Shown piece by piece: positions 28,406-38,041 of a DNA stretch of 64,000 bases. The notes under the pieces are model-generated. The model saw only the letters and a list, made by a program, of their open reading frames with translations. It was not told the origin of the DNA and did not search any database. Numbering within the stretch: position 1 is the first letter of the stretch; each line of letters opens with the position of its first letter. This DNA comes from Pseudomonas entomophila (lineage in GTDB: Bacteria; Pseudomonadota; Gammaproteobacteria; Pseudomonadales; Pseudomonadaceae). A program made the translations under genes and the position numbers. The stretch spans positions 893,501 to 957,500 of the forward strand of contig NZ_CP070982.1 of assembly GCF_018417595.1 (NCBI RefSeq), read 5' to 3'.

Positions 28406-29079
28406 TTGCGCTACTTTCTGAACTGGCTAACCAATAGGTGTTAAAGCCTAGGTTGGCTGGTTCGGACAAAGGGGCGCGGCTAAAAGAGGACGATTTTATT
28501 CCCCGCTCGAAAACCTGCTCGCATTGGGATCAAGGTGGACGTAAGACTAAGGTTGTTTCGGCTGAAAAGCTAACATTGACAAGATGGGGCTTCCAACGGA
28601 GGGAGCTGATGGGCAACTGTCGCTCATGGCGAGTCGCTGGAAAATTAATCGTGCAGGCGAAGTAGGGTGAAAAAGTTTAAGTAGGCAAATAAATCTGCCC
28701 CGTTTTCTTGGTCCGCTATATAGGATGTTGCCGCGATCATGGAGCGGGGAGACGTGCTGGATTTTATTTCTCTTGCGATGGCTGATGCCGTGTCGATCGT
28801 TTTTGGTACGTTGGATGGTACTCACTTCCCTGACGGACTTTCCGGAGATTTTGCTGTCAGTTGTGATGGCGAGAAAATTAGTGGGGACTTACAGGGCTAT
28901 TTTTTGGAGAGAGCTGAAGAAAAGGGGATCTACTAAACCTCAGGTGGAAACTCCAAGATTGTGTGACGGCCATACAATTGGCTCTGCCCGCTATTGGCGC
29001 TAGGCTCGGTAGGCCTGCGCCGTGTCGGCTGAGTTTGATTGGTTGGAGCCTCGGGCTCGACATGCGGCTAATTTTGACG
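28406..29079. other. AT-rich debris downstream of the immunity gene
   Basis: About 670 bases with no convincing intact gene. Frames are short and interrupted. One 75-codon frame from GTG 28438 includes RSKTCSHW, weakly like the zinc ribbon of TnpB-type proteins, without the second Cys pair. Another frame is listed separately (28739-28936). The region looks like remains of displaced toxin/immunity cassettes or mobile DNA. Confidence 0.5.
28739..28936 (+). CDS. Small hypothetical protein or remnant of an orphan immunity gene
   Basis: 65 residues beginning MERGDVLDFISLAMADAVSI and ending YFLERAEEKGIY. It is acidic, with protein-like composition (FGTLDGTHFPDGLSGDFAVS). A stop codon (TAG 28721) lies six codons upstream in the same frame and no clear ribosome binding site is seen, so it may be the surviving end of a longer gene. 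Its place behind an Rhs cassette suggests a former immunity protein. Confidence 0.3.
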   Translation: MERGDVLDFISLAMADAVSIVFGTLDGTHFPDGLSGDFAVSCDGEKISGDLQGYFLERAEEKGIY

Positions 29080-29340
29080 AGTGGAACTCAATAACGAGCG
29101 GTCATGAACAGTACAGCCCAGATCTTCGAGCACGGTGCCTGAACGCTGAACCTTCGCTATCACAAGCCCCCTAGACCGTCCTGCGGCGCCAGTGTGATGA
29201 TGGCGACCGCCACGACTGACGACCTGCTGATCATCACCGAACTGTGCTCGAACGAAGCCAAGCACCACAAAGTCCTGCCCAAAACTACCTCTGACCGTCG
29301 CTAGCTACTAACAGGATTACCTAGGCTCTGTACGAAAAGA
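29080..29340 (+). pseudogene. Decayed vgrG fragment
   Basis: DNA here aligns with the middle of the intact vgrG (about 21820-22130). Best block: 29221-29286 against 22002-22067, about 55 of 66 bases identical by hand count, reading LLIITELCSNEAKHHKVLP against LLITTEPRANEAKHHKDLP. Upstream, GAGCACGGTGCC and CGCTGAACCT match GACCACGGCGCC and CGCTGAACCT; downstream, AACAGGATTACCTAGGCTCTG resembles AGCAGGACAGCCTGGCGGAAC. Several in-frame stops and small indels show it is dead. It differs enough from the upstream copy to be a separate old vgrG rather than a fresh duplication. Confidence 0.75.
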
Positions 29341-29569
29341 GATGTCGTTAACACCGCATGGAATAGTCGCGTTGGCATGACGCAATGCTGACTGCGTCCA
29401 GGCAGAGGCTGGGCACAGAGGATGTCACTGGCTTGACCGCCAGAAAGGAGGACGCGCAAGCGTGTCCCGTTGGCATCGAAAGGTAGACAAGGACACGAGA
29501 TTCTGGCGATTGGCCAGCTTTTTCAGTTATCCTGCGCGCCCAAATTATTTCAAATTGTAAGGGACTACG

Positions 29570-30478
29570 ATGAAACACCTGCGCCAGCTGTTGGCGGCAG
29601 TGTTGCTCTGCGCAACTATTTTGCCCGCCATTGCCGCCAGCACTCCCGCGTCTGCGCCAACCGCCAGCGAACAACCGCACCAGACCGCCGAACAGTGGCT
29701 GGCCACGCTCAAGCAACAGCACGGCAACATCACCCTGCCCGGCGGTATCGCCAGCCTCCAACTCAACAACGAGTTCTACTACCTGTCGCCGGGCGACACC
29801 GAGCGCCTGCTGACCGAAGGCTGGGGCAACCCACCGGGCTTCAAGACCCTTGGCATGATCATCCCGACCGCCGTCAATCCACTGGCGGACAACGGCTGGG
29901 GCGTGATCATCAGCTACAAGAACGACGGCCACATTTCCGACGATGACGCAGCCAAGATCGACTACGCCGACCTGCTCGAGCAGATGAAGGCCGATGACGA
30001 GGAAGACAACAAGGAGCGTCGCAAGCAAGGCTATGCCGGCCTGACACTGTTGGGCTGGGCCGAACCACCGAGCTACGATCAGGCTACCCACAAGATGTAC
30101 TGGGCGCGAGAGTTGAAGGCCGAAGACGCCGACCAGACCACCCTGAACTACAGCATCCGCGTGCTGGGCCGCGAAGGCGTGCTGGAGCTCAATGCCGTGG
30201 CGGCGATGGCCGACCTGCAGACCATCAAGCAGGAAACGCCAAAGATTCTCGCCTTCACCAACTTCACCGACGGTAACCGCTACGCCGATTACGACGCCAA
30301 GACCGACAAGCTGGCGCCATACGGACTGGCCGCCCTGGTCGCCGGTGGCATCGCCGCCAAGGCGGGCCTGTTCGCCAAGATCGGTGTTGCCTTGCTGGCG
30401 TTCAAGAAGTTCATCATCCTGGGCTTGGTGGCCATCGCCGGCTTCTTCGGCAAGCTGTTCAAGCGCAAGCGATCCTGA
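29570..30478 (+). CDS. DUF2167 family membrane protein
   Basis: 302 residues. A signal peptide (LLAAVLLCATILPAIA) precedes a large soluble domain with DUF2167 hallmarks (YYLSPGDTERLLTEGWGNPP, GMIIPTAVNPLADNGWGVII, YDQATHKMYWARELKA). A C-terminal hydrophobic hairpin (GLAALVAGGIAAKAGLFAKI, FIILGLVAIAGFFGKLF) ends in RKRS. It is exported and anchored in the inner membrane. Function unknown. Codon use is normal for the genome, so it is probably core DNA bordering the T6SS module. Confidence 0.88.
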   Translation: MKHLRQLLAAVLLCATILPAIAASTPASAPTASEQPHQTAEQWLATLKQQHGNITLPGGIASLQLNNEFYYLSPGDTERLLTEGWGNPPGFKTLGMIIPTAVNPLADNGWGVIISYKNDGHISDDDAAKIDYADLLEQMKADDEEDNKERRKQGYAGLTLLGWAEPPSYDQATHKMYWARELKAEDADQTTLNYSIRVLGREGVLELNAVAAMADLQTIKQETPKILAFTNFTDGNRYADYDAKTDKLAPYGLAALVAGGIAAKAGLFAKIGVALLAFKKFIILGLVAIAGFFGKLFKRKRS

Positions 30479-30486
30479 TTCAGGCC

Positions 30487-30511
30487 TGGCTCACCCTTGC
30501 TGGGTGAGCCA
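30487..30511 (+). terminator. Hairpin after the DUF2167 gene
   Basis: TGGCTCACCC, loop TTGCT, GGGTGAGCCA, nine bases after the stop codon. No U-run follows, so termination may be weak. Confidence 0.5.
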
Positions 30512-31023
30512 CCTCCTTAAAACGAACGTGCCTGCTGAATGCTTCCAGGCATTAATGCCGTTCAGGGCACAATGTGGTGGGGCTATCATCCATGACCGTC
30601 CGCCATCGACCCAACGCAGCCCTCGGACCTTTCGATTTATAGTCAGCCTTGCTGCTTTCAGGACGAACCCTAGAGAAAATAACCTGGGTTTGCCGAACTT
30701 TGCGAAGCTTCGAGGTGTACGACGGGAGAGGTGCAGCGCCTATCAGATCGAGCGCCGCCCGCGCGGCGCTCGATCTTGAGCGCGCTGCAAGGCGGACGGC
30801 GAGCACCTAGTCGCCAGCACGCGGTCAAAAGTCCTGCACCCAAAGACCTCGAATGGGGGAAAAGGGGACAGATTCGAATGGCACTTACTTTGGACTGCCC
30901 CCGGTAGGAGCCGGCCAGACCCCGTGATAGCGCTTGACCATCACGACAATAGCGAACGGTGGTTGTTCAAAAACCTGCGAAGTAGGACAATTATCGGCTT
31001 CACGTCCCAACCAGCGATCTTGC
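30512..31023. other. Gap ahead of hemA
   Basis: About 510 bases without a gene. It holds the large palindrome at 30745-30776 and, nearer hemA, the hemA promoter region. The ribosome binding site of hemA is weak (CAGCGATCTTGC before ATG). Otherwise I see nothing that reads as coding on either strand. Confidence 0.5.
30745..30776. repeat. Large palindrome related to the hcp-vgrG REP
   Basis: AGATCGAGCGCCGC, centre CCGC, GCGGCGCTCGATCT: 14-base perfect arms. Its first 24 bases from 30746 are identical to those at 20208-20231, so copies lie on both sides of the vgrG-rhs segment. Confidence 0.75.
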
Positions 31024-32301
31024 ATGGCCTTTCTTGCACTTGGTATCAACCATAAGACTGCCTCGGTAGACGTACGCGAGCGCGTGGCGTTTACCCCGGA
31101 GCAGCTGGTGGACGCCCTGCAGCAGCTGTGCCGACTGACCGCCAGCCGCGAGGCGGCGATCCTGTCGACCTGCAACCGCAGCGAGCTCTACATCGAGCAG
31201 GACCACCTGGCCGCCGACGCCGTGCTGCAGTGGCTGGCCGACTATCACCAGCTGAGCCTCGACGAGCTGCGCGCCAGCGCCTACATCCACGAAGAGCACG
31301 ACGCGGTCCGGCACATGATGCGCGTGGCCTCGGGCCTCGACTCGCTGGTGCTCGGCGAGCCGCAGATCCTCGGCCAGATGAAGTCGGCCTACGCCGTGGC
31401 CCGCGAGGCCGGCACCGTCGGCCCGCTGCTGGGGCGCCTGTTCCAGGCCACCTTCAGCGCCGCCAAGCAGGTGCGCACCGACACCGCCATCGGCGAGAAC
31501 CCGGTGTCGGTGGCGTTCGCCGCGGTGAGCCTGGCCAAGCAGATCTTCTCCGACCTGGGCCGCAGCCAGGCGCTGCTGATCGGCGCCGGCGAGACCATCA
31601 CCCTGGTCGCCCGCCACCTGCACGAGCAGGGCGTGCGCCGTATCGTGGTCGCCAACCGCACGTTGGAGCGCGCGAGCATCCTGGCTGAGCAGTTCGGCGC
31701 CCATGCGGTGCTGCTGGCGGACATTCCGCAAGAGCTGGCCAACAGCGACATCGTCATCAGTTCCACCGCCAGCCAGCTGCCGATCCTCGGCAAGGGCGCG
31801 GTGGAAAGCGCGCTGAAGCAGCGCCGGCACAAGCCGATCTTCATGGTCGACATCGCCGTGCCACGGGATATCGAGCCGCAGGTCGGCGAGCTGGACGACG
31901 TCTACCTCTATACCGTCGACGACCTCCACGAAGTGGTGGCGGAAAACCTCAAGAGCCGCCAGGGCGCGGCCCAGGCCGCCGAAGAGCTGGTCTCGGCCGG
32001 CGCCGACGACTTCATGGTGCGCCTGCGCGAGCTGGCGGCGGTGGATGTGCTCAAGGCCTATCGCCAGCAAAGCGAGCGCCTGCGCGACGAAGAACTGCAA
32101 AAGGCCCTGCGCCTGCTGGGCAACGGCGGCAACCCCGAGGACGTGCTGATGCAGCTGGCCCGGGGCCTGACCAACAAACTCCTGCACGCCCCCAGCGTGC
32201 AACTGAAAAAGCTCTCTGCCGAAGGCCGCCTAGATGCGCTGGCCATGGCCCAGGAACTCTTCGCCCTTCACGAGGGCTCGACGGACAAAACCCCGCAATG
32301 A
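31024..32301 (+). CDS. hemA: Glutamyl-tRNA reductase
   Basis: 425 residues. First step of tetrapyrrole synthesis by the C5 route: glutamyl-tRNA to glutamate-1-semialdehyde with NADPH. Landmarks: [20 protein letters not shown], the nucleophile Cys in [27 protein letters not shown], and the NADPH domain [16 protein letters not shown]. Start: ATG 31024 gives the canonical N-terminus. It overlaps prfA by 4 bases (ATGA), as in many gamma-proteobacteria. The ribosome binding site is weak. Confidence 0.97.
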   Translation: MAFLALGINHKTASVDVRERVAFTPEQLVDALQQLCRLTASREAAILSTCNRSELYIEQDHLAADAVLQWLADYHQLSLDELRASAYIHEEHDAVRHMMRVASGLDSLVLGEPQILGQMKSAYAVAREAGTVGPLLGRLFQATFSAAKQVRTDTAIGENPVSVAFAAVSLAKQIFSDLGRSQALLIGAGETITLVARHLHEQGVRRIVVANRTLERASILAEQFGAHAVLLADIPQELANSDIVISSTASQLPILGKGAVESALKQRRHKPIFMVDIAVPRDIEPQVGELDDVYLYTVDDLHEVVAENLKSRQGAAQAAEELVSAGADDFMVRLRELAAVDVLKAYRQQSERLRDEELQKALRLLGNGGNPEDVLMQLARGLTNKLLHAPSVQLKKLSAEGRLDALAMAQELFALHEGSTDKTPQ

Positions 32302-33380
32302 AAGCGTCGCTGCTGAACAAACTGGACACGCTCCAGGACCGTTTCGAGGAACTCACCGCGCTGCTGGGTGATGCCGAAGTCATTTCCGACCAGACGCGCT
32401 TTCGCGCCTACTCCCGCGAGTACGCCGAAGTCGAGCCGGTGATCGCCTGCTATGTAGGCTGGCGCAAGGTCCAGGACGACCTCGAGGGCGCCCAGGCGCT
32501 GCTCAAGGACGCCGACCCCGACCTGCGCGAGATGGCCGTGGAGGAAGTGCGCGAAGCCAAGGAGCAGCTGGTGGGCCTGGAGTCGCAGCTGCAGCGCATG
32601 CTGCTGCCCAAGGACCCCAACGACGGGCGCAACGTGTTCCTGGAAATCCGCGCCGGCACCGGCGGCGACGAGGCGGCGATCTTCTCCGGCGACCTGTTCC
32701 GCATGTACTCGCGCTATGCCGAGAAACGCGGCTGGCGCCTGGAGATCCTCTCTGAAAACGAGGGTGAGCACGGCGGCTACAAGGAGATCATCGCCCGGGT
32801 CGAGGGTGACAGCGTCTACGGCAAGCTGAAATTCGAGTCCGGCGCCCACCGCGTGCAGCGCGTGCCCGAGACCGAATCCCAGGGCCGTATCCACACCTCG
32901 GCGTGCACCGTGGCGGTACTGCCCGAGCCCGACGAGCAGGTGGCCATCGAGATCAACCCCGCCGACCTGCGGGTGGACACCTACCGCGCCTCCGGCGCCG
33001 GTGGCCAGCACGTCAACAAGACCGATTCGGCCATCCGCATCACCCACTTGCCCACCGGCATTGTGGTCGAGTGCCAGGAAGAACGTTCGCAGCACAAGAA
33101 CCGCGCCCGGGCCATGTCCTGGCTGTCGGCCAAGCTCAACGACATGCAGACCAGCGCCGCGCAGAACGCCATCGCCAGCGAGCGCAAGCTGCTGGTGGGG
33201 TCGGGCGACCGCTCCGAGCGCATCCGCACCTACAACTATCCACAGGGCCGGGTCACCGACCACCGCATCAACCTGACGCTCTACTCGCTCGACGATATCC
33301 TCGCCGGTGGCGTGGACGCCGTGATCGAGCCGTTGCTGGCCGAATACCAGGCCGATCAACTGGCCGCCCTGGGGGACTGA
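32298..33380 (+). CDS. prfA: Peptide chain release factor 1
   Basis: 360 residues. It reads UAA/UAG stop codons. The codon-reading tripeptide is PET (in [12 protein letters not shown] in E. coli), and the GGQ motif is in [15 protein letters not shown]. PrmC, encoded next, methylates the Gln of GGQ. The start overlaps the hemA stop, indicating coupled translation; the prmC ATG follows the stop directly. Confidence 0.97.
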   Translation: MKASLLNKLDTLQDRFEELTALLGDAEVISDQTRFRAYSREYAEVEPVIACYVGWRKVQDDLEGAQALLKDADPDLREMAVEEVREAKEQLVGLESQLQRMLLPKDPNDGRNVFLEIRAGTGGDEAAIFSGDLFRMYSRYAEKRGWRLEILSENEGEHGGYKEIIARVEGDSVYGKLKFESGAHRVQRVPETESQGRIHTSACTVAVLPEPDEQVAIEINPADLRVDTYRASGAGGQHVNKTDSAIRITHLPTGIVVECQEERSQHKNRARAMSWLSAKLNDMQTSAAQNAIASERKLLVGSGDRSERIRTYNYPQGRVTDHRINLTLYSLDDILAGGVDAVIEPLLAEYQADQLAALGD

Positions 33381-34211
33381 ATGACCATCATCGCCAGCCT
33401 GCTGCGCAACGCGCAGCTGCCGGATTCGCCGACCGAGCGGCTGGACGCCGAGCTGCTCCTGGCCGCCGCCCTGGGCAAGTCGCGCAGCTACCTGCACACC
33501 TGGCCCGAGCGCATCGTCAGCAGCGAGGCGGCCGAGCTGTTCGCCGGCTATCTCGAGCGCCGTCGTGCCGGTGAGCCGGTGGCCTACATCCTGGGCCAGC
33601 AGGGCTTCTGGAAGCTCGACCTGGAAGTGGCGCCGCATACGCTGATCCCGCGTCCGGACACCGAGCTGCTGGTGGAAACCGCGCTGGAGTTGGTGCCGGC
33701 CAAGCCGGCCCGTGTGCTGGACCTTGGCACCGGCACCGGGGCCATCGCCCTGGCGCTGGCCAGCGAGTGCCCGGCCTGGCAGGTGACCGCGGTGGACCGC
33801 ATCGAAGAAGCCGTGGCCCTGGCTGAGCGCAACCGCCAGCGTCTTGGCCTGGGCAACGTCCAGGTGCGTGCCAGCCACTGGTACGACGCCCTCGAAGGCG
33901 AGCGCTTCGACCTGATTCTCAGCAACCCCCCTTACATTCGCTCCGCCGACCCACACCTGGTGGCCGGTGACGTGCGCTTCGAACCCAGCAGCGCCCTGGT
34001 GGCCGGTGAAGACGGGCTGGACGACCTGCGTGTGATCGTCGCCCAGGCGCCGCAATACCTGCTGCCGGGCGGCTGGTTGCTGCTCGAGCATGGTTACGAC
34101 CAGGCGCCCGCAGTGCGCGAGCTGCTGACCACCGGCGGCTTCGTCGACGTGGCCAGCCGCGTCGACCTGGGCGGCCATGAGCGCATCAGCCTGGGGCGCC
34201 TGCCATGCTGA
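33381..34211 (+). CDS. prmC: Release factor glutamine methyltransferase
   Basis: 276 residues. SAM-dependent N5-glutamine methyltransferase acting on release factors. The substrate-Gln motif NPPY is in LSNPPYIRSADP, SAM motif I is LDLGTGTGAIALAL, and the N-terminal domain has YILGQQGFW. It directly follows prfA with no gap and overlaps moeB by 7 bases. Confidence 0.96.
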   Translation: MTIIASLLRNAQLPDSPTERLDAELLLAAALGKSRSYLHTWPERIVSSEAAELFAGYLERRRAGEPVAYILGQQGFWKLDLEVAPHTLIPRPDTELLVETALELVPAKPARVLDLGTGTGAIALALASECPAWQVTAVDRIEEAVALAERNRQRLGLGNVQVRASHWYDALEGERFDLILSNPPYIRSADPHLVAGDVRFEPSSALVAGEDGLDDLRVIVAQAPQYLLPGGWLLLEHGYDQAPAVRELLTTGGFVDVASRVDLGGHERISLGRLPC

Positions 34212-34960
34212 GCGACCAGGAGCTGCTGCGCTACAGCCGCCAGATCCTGCTGCCGCAGGTGGACATCGACGGCCAGCTGCGCCTGAAGCTCGGCAAGGCC
34301 CTGGTGATCGGCCTGGGCGGCCTGGGCTCGCCGGTGGCGCTGTACCTGGCCGCGGCCGGTGTCGGCGAGCTGCACCTGGCCGACTTCGACACGGTCGACC
34401 TGACCAACCTGCAGCGCCAGGTCATCCATGACAGCGACAGCGTCGGCATGAGCAAGGTCGACTCGGCGATCAAGCGCTTGCAAGCGATCAACCCAGAGAT
34501 TGCGCTGGTCGCCCATCGCCAGGCGCTGGACGAGGATTCGTTGTCCGCCGCAGTGGCTGCCGTCGACGTGGTGCTGGACTGCTCCGACAACTTCGCCACC
34601 CGCGAGGCGGTCAACGCCGCCTGCGTGGCATCCGGCAAGCCCCTGGTCAGCGGCGCGGCGATCCGCCTCGAAGGCCAGCTGTCGGTGTTCGACACCCGTC
34701 GCGACAACAGCCCTTGCTACCACTGCCTGTACGGCCATGGCAGCGAGGCCGAGCTGACCTGCAGCGAAGCCGGCGTGCTTGGCCCGCTGGTTGGCCTGGT
34801 GGGCAGCCTGCAGGCGCTCGAAGCGCTGAAGCTGCTGGTGGGCTTCGGCGAGCCGTTGGTGGGGCGGCTGTTGCTGATCGACGCGCTGGGCACGCGCATG
34901 CGCGAGCTGCGGGTCAAGCGCGACCCGGCCTGCGCCGTGTGTGGCAACCGTCATGAGTGA
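34205..34960 (+). CDS. moeB: MoeB/ThiF-type adenylyltransferase (molybdopterin-synthase activation)
   Basis: 251 residues, E1-like fold. It adenylates the C-terminus of MoaD (or ThiS-like) carriers. The ATP loop is [27 protein letters not shown] and the Asp in [11 protein letters not shown] are typical; zinc ligands are CYHC and CAVC. The first ligand spacing and 251-residue length fit MoeB rather than the longer sulfurtransferase fusions. It overlaps prmC at the front and murI at the back. Confidence 0.93.
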   Translation: MLSDQELLRYSRQILLPQVDIDGQLRLKLGKALVIGLGGLGSPVALYLAAAGVGELHLADFDTVDLTNLQRQVIHDSDSVGMSKVDSAIKRLQAINPEIALVAHRQALDEDSLSAAVAAVDVVLDCSDNFATREAVNAACVASGKPLVSGAAIRLEGQLSVFDTRRDNSPCYHCLYGHGSEAELTCSEAGVLGPLVGLVGSLQALEALKLLVGFGEPLVGRLLLIDALGTRMRELRVKRDPACAVCGNRHE

Positions 34961-35750
34961 GCGTTCGGCGCCGATCGGCGTAATGGATTCGGGCGTCGGC
35001 GGCCTTTCCGTGTTGGCCGAGATCCAGCGCCTGCTGCCCAACGAGACGTTGCTGTATGTGGCCGATAGTGGGCATGTGCCGTATGGCGAGAAGACGCCGG
35101 ACTATATTCGCCAGCGCTTGCGGCACATCGCCAACTTCCTGCGCGAGCAGGGCGCCAAGGCCATGGTGCTGGCCTGCAACACGGCCACCGTGGCCACCGT
35201 CGCCGACCTGCGGGCGCTGTATCCGGACTGGCCGTTGGTGGGCATGGAGCCGGCGGTCAAGCCAGCGGCGGCGGCGACCCGTTCCGGGGTGGTAGGGGTG
35301 CTGGCCACCACGGGTACCTTGCAGAGCGCCAAGTTCGCCGCCTTGCTCGACCGTTTCGCCAGTGATGTGCGGGTGATCACCCAGCCGTGCCCCGGCCTGG
35401 TCGAGTGCATCGAGGCCGGCGATCTCACCAGTCCGGCGCTGCGCCAGCTGCTGGCGGGCTATGTGCAGCCTTTGTTGGCGCAGGGGTGCGACACCTTGAT
35501 CCTCGGCTGCACCCACTACCCCTTCTTGCGCCCGATGCTTGCGGACATGGTCCCGGCGGATGTGGCGATCATCGATACCGGCGCCGCTGTGGCGCGGCAG
35601 TTGCAACGCTTGCTGGGCGAGCGTGGCCTGCTGGCCGAGGGGGCGGCGCGGGAAACCGCGTTCTGGACCAGCGCCGATCCGGACAGCCTGATAAAAATCC
35701 TGCCTATGCTGTGGAAGCAGTCCGATCGCGTGCAAAGCCTCCCGCTCTGA
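34953..35750 (+). CDS. murI: Glutamate racemase
   Basis: 265 residues. It makes D-glutamate for peptidoglycan. The two catalytic Cys are in LACNTATVA and LGCTHYPFL; the N-terminal [14 protein letters not shown] and PYGEKT are conserved. Start: ATG 34953 overlaps the moeB stop by 8 bases; an earlier in-frame ATG at 34941 lies inside moeB and is less likely. Last gene of the hemA operon, followed by a REP pair. Confidence 0.96.
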   Translation: MSERSAPIGVMDSGVGGLSVLAEIQRLLPNETLLYVADSGHVPYGEKTPDYIRQRLRHIANFLREQGAKAMVLACNTATVATVADLRALYPDWPLVGMEPAVKPAAAATRSGVVGVLATTGTLQSAKFAALLDRFASDVRVITQPCPGLVECIEAGDLTSPALRQLLAGYVQPLLAQGCDTLILGCTHYPFLRPMLADMVPADVAIIDTGAAVARQLQRLLGERGLLAEGAARETAFWTSADPDSLIKILPMLWKQSDRVQSLPL

Positions 35751-35782
35751 AAGCTTGCGTTGATGCCCTGGCCCGTGCGGCC

Positions 35783-35857
35783 CCTGTAGGCGCGGCTTCA
35801 GCCGCGATCAACCAGGCACCGCGTCGCTTGCATCGCGGCTGAAGCCGCTCCTACAGA
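35783..35857. repeat. REP pair (inverted)
   Basis: CTGTAGGCGCGGCTTCAGCC and GGCTGAAGCCGCTCCTACAG around the linker CAACCAGGCACCGCG. It lies between the convergent murI and SDR genes. Confidence 0.85.
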
Positions 35858-35878
35858 GGGCTCCTCGCCGCCCACAGG

Positions 35879-36565
35879 TTAGCGTGGCAGCGGCCACAGA
35901 TGGCTCACGCTCATGGCTTCGAGCACCAGTTCCGGTTGGCGTTGCTCCAGGCGGGCCACCAGTTCCAACGCCGCACTCTGTGCTGTCCATTCCTCCGGCA
36001 CCACCTGGGCGAGGGTCGCGGATTGCGGTGCCACCACGGTCAGGTCGATACCCAGGGCTTTCAAGGGGGCGCGTTGGTCACGCAACCATTGCGGCAGGCT
36101 GTTGCGTCCATCCGGAGGCTGTCGGGGGTCGAACAGTTGCTGGGCCGAGTAACGGCTGAGGATTGCCATCACTTGGGGTTTGTCACCCTTGGCCAGCAAT
36201 GGCCGGGCACCGGCAAGGGCATGCTCGGTGGCGCGCAGGTTGCTGCTGACGATCATCTCGAACAGCTCGGTGTCCGGCGTGTCGTCGGCGAGGTAGTCAC
36301 TGACCCCGGCGTTGACGATCAAGCCGTCGAGCGTACCCCATTGGCGCTGTAGCTGCTGGCTGGCGGTTTCAGCCTGAGCCCAGTCCTGAATCTGGCCAGG
36401 CACGCGCAGCAGGAGATCGCCATGGCGCTGCGCAAGTGCGTCGAGTTCCTGGCTATCCCTGCCACTGGCGGCTACCCGGTGCCCCTGTTCGATCAATCGT
36501 TCCACCAGCGCCAGCCCGAGTCCTTGGCTGGCCCCTGTCACCCAGAAACTGCGGGTAATGCTCAA
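35879..36565 (-). CDS. SDR-fold protein lacking the catalytic Tyr-x3-Lys
   Basis: 228 residues from TTG 36565, which overlaps the phrB stop (TTGA) and has AGAGGG upstream. The Rossmann start VTGASQGLGLALVERL and the LIVNAGVSDYL motif are those of short-chain dehydrogenases. Where the active site should be, the sequence reads AILSRYSAQQLFDP (Ser137) and then NSLPQWLRDQ; no Tyr-x3-Lys is present. It may bind NAD(P) without normal oxidoreductase activity, or use another residue. It is last in the light-response operon with phrB. Confidence 0.8.
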   Translation of the reverse strand: MSITRSFWVTGASQGLGLALVERLIEQGHRVAASGRDSQELDALAQRHGDLLLRVPGQIQDWAQAETASQQLQRQWGTLDGLIVNAGVSDYLADDTPDTELFEMIVSSNLRATEHALAGARPLLAKGDKPQVMAILSRYSAQQLFDPRQPPDGRNSLPQWLRDQRAPLKALGIDLTVVAPQSATLAQVVPEEWTAQSAALELVARLEQRQPELVLEAMSVSHLWPLPR

Positions 36566-38022
36566 GATGTTTCCCTCTGGTTCTGCCAGGTGGACAGCCC
36601 TTTGAAGGCCTCCAGTGCACGCTGGCGACTGCGGTCGAGATCGACGATCGGAATTGTGTAGTTGTTTGAGCAATTATTAGTAGCAAATATATCAGCAGAT
36701 TTCACGGGTCGATGAATCGTTTTATCGTCCATTTGCTGTAGTTCGGGCAGCCATCGGCGAATGAAGGTTCCCTTCGGATCGAAGCGTTGTGACTGGGTGG
36801 TCGGATTGAAGATCCGGAAATAGGGCACCGCGTCCGTTCCGGTGGAGGCGCTCCACTGCCAGCCGCCGTTGTTGGCGGCCAGGTCGCCGTCGATCAGGTG
36901 GCGCATGAAGTGGCGCTCGCCCTCGCGCCAGTCGATCAGCAGGTTCTTGCTGAGGAACATGGCGACGATCATGCGCAGGCGGTTGTGCATCCAGCCGGTC
37001 TCCAGCAACTGACGCATGGCGGCGTCGATGATCGGAAAGCCGGTACGCCCCTGTTTCCAGGCCTCCAGGTCGTCAGGCGCATTGCGCCAGGGCAGGGCCT
37101 CGGTGTGCAAACGGAATGCACGGTGCCGCGAGACGTGTGGATAACCTACCAGGATGTGTTTGTAGAACTCTCGCCACAGCAGTTCGTTCACCCAGGTCTG
37201 CACGCCGGCGTTGCCGCTGTCGAACTCGCCAAGGTTGCTGGCCAGTGCCGCGTGCAGGCACTGGCGCGGCGAGATGACGCCGGCCGCCAGGTAGGGCGAG
37301 AGCTGGCTGGTGCCTGCCTTGGCGGGCAGGTCGCGCAGTTGCGGGTAGTCTTCGACGGTTTCGTCGATAAAGCGCGAAAGCCGCCGCTGGGCTTCTTCTT
37401 CGCCGGCCGGCCAATGGTCGCGCAGGGACTGTGGGGGGACGGCGAAGCCATCGATCTGTTCCGGGATGGGATCGCTGGCGATGTCGAGAGGGGCCTGGCG
37501 TCCCGGTCGTTGTGCCCGCGCGGGCAGGCTGCGGTGCAGGTGTTCGAGGCAGACGCGCTTGAACTGGCTGAACACCTGGAAGTACTGGCCGCCACGGGTC
37601 AGCACGCTGCCCGGCTTGAACAGCAACTGGTCGAGATGCCTGTGGGTGGCGATTGCGGACTGCTCCAGCAGGGCGCGAGCCGCGCTGTCGCGCAGGGTTT
37701 CATTGACGCCGTACTCTTCGTTCCAGTGCACGGTGTCGACCTGGTGCTGGCGGCAGACTTCGAGCAGTACCTGGGGTACCTCGCGCCAGGTGTCGGTGGT
37801 GCGCACCAGCAGGGGTATGTTCAAGGCTGCCAGGGCCTGGCTCAGCAGGCGCAGATTGCGCAGCCAGAAGTCCACCTTGCAGGCGGCGTCGTCATGGCAT
37901 TGCCATTGGCCAGGGCTGGCAATCCACAGCGCCACGGTCGGGCCGCCCTGGCTGGCGGCCGAGAGTGCGGTGTTGTCGTCGATGCGCAGGTCGCTGCGCA
38001 GCCAGATCAGTTGCATGGTCAT
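36562..38022 (-). CDS. phrB: Deoxyribodipyrimidine photolyase (CPD class I)
   Basis: 486 residues. It repairs UV-made cyclobutane dimers with blue light and FADH-. The N-terminal antenna domain starts MQLIWLRSDLRIDDNTAL; the FAD domain has WVNELLWREFYKHIL, the FPIIDAAMRQL stretch and the C-terminal ASTGTDAVPYFRIFNP, matching class I photolyases. ATG 38022 has a weak ribosome binding site and ATG 38016 is an alternative. It is in the operon DUF523/DUF1722-merR-phrB-SDR, controlled by the regulator encoded just upstream. In E. coli, phr is also preceded by a DUF1722 gene (ybgA). Confidence 0.96.
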   Translation of the reverse strand: MTMQLIWLRSDLRIDDNTALSAASQGGPTVALWIASPGQWQCHDDAACKVDFWLRNLRLLSQALAALNIPLLVRTTDTWREVPQVLLEVCRQHQVDTVHWNEEYGVNETLRDSAARALLEQSAIATHRHLDQLLFKPGSVLTRGGQYFQVFSQFKRVCLEHLHRSLPARAQRPGRQAPLDIASDPIPEQIDGFAVPPQSLRDHWPAGEEEAQRRLSRFIDETVEDYPQLRDLPAKAGTSQLSPYLAAGVISPRQCLHAALASNLGEFDSGNAGVQTWVNELLWREFYKHILVGYPHVSRHRAFRLHTEALPWRNAPDDLEAWKQGRTGFPIIDAAMRQLLETGWMHNRLRMIVAMFLSKNLLIDWREGERHFMRHLIDGDLAANNGGWQWSASTGTDAVPYFRIFNPTTQSQRFDPKGTFIRRWLPELQQMDDKTIHRPVKSADIFATNNCSNNYTIPIVDLDRSRQRALEAFKGLSTWQNQRETS

Positions 38023-38041
38023 TCGGGCCTGTGGTGGTCGA

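Noticed and set aside
28438..28665. 75-codon frame containing RSKTCSHW, possibly the zinc ribbon of a TnpB-like protein
   Set aside because: Only one Cys pair fragment is visible, the rest does not follow the TnpB C-terminus, and no transposon ends or second ORF are seen.
30860..30885. GGGGACAGATTCGAATGG, similar to short motifs seen near some transposase genes
   Set aside because: A single short match without a transposase gene or terminal repeats.
32868..32876. PET instead of PAT in the stop-codon reading motif of RF1
   Set aside because: The family motif is PxT and Glu is a normal variant outside enterobacteria, so not unusual.
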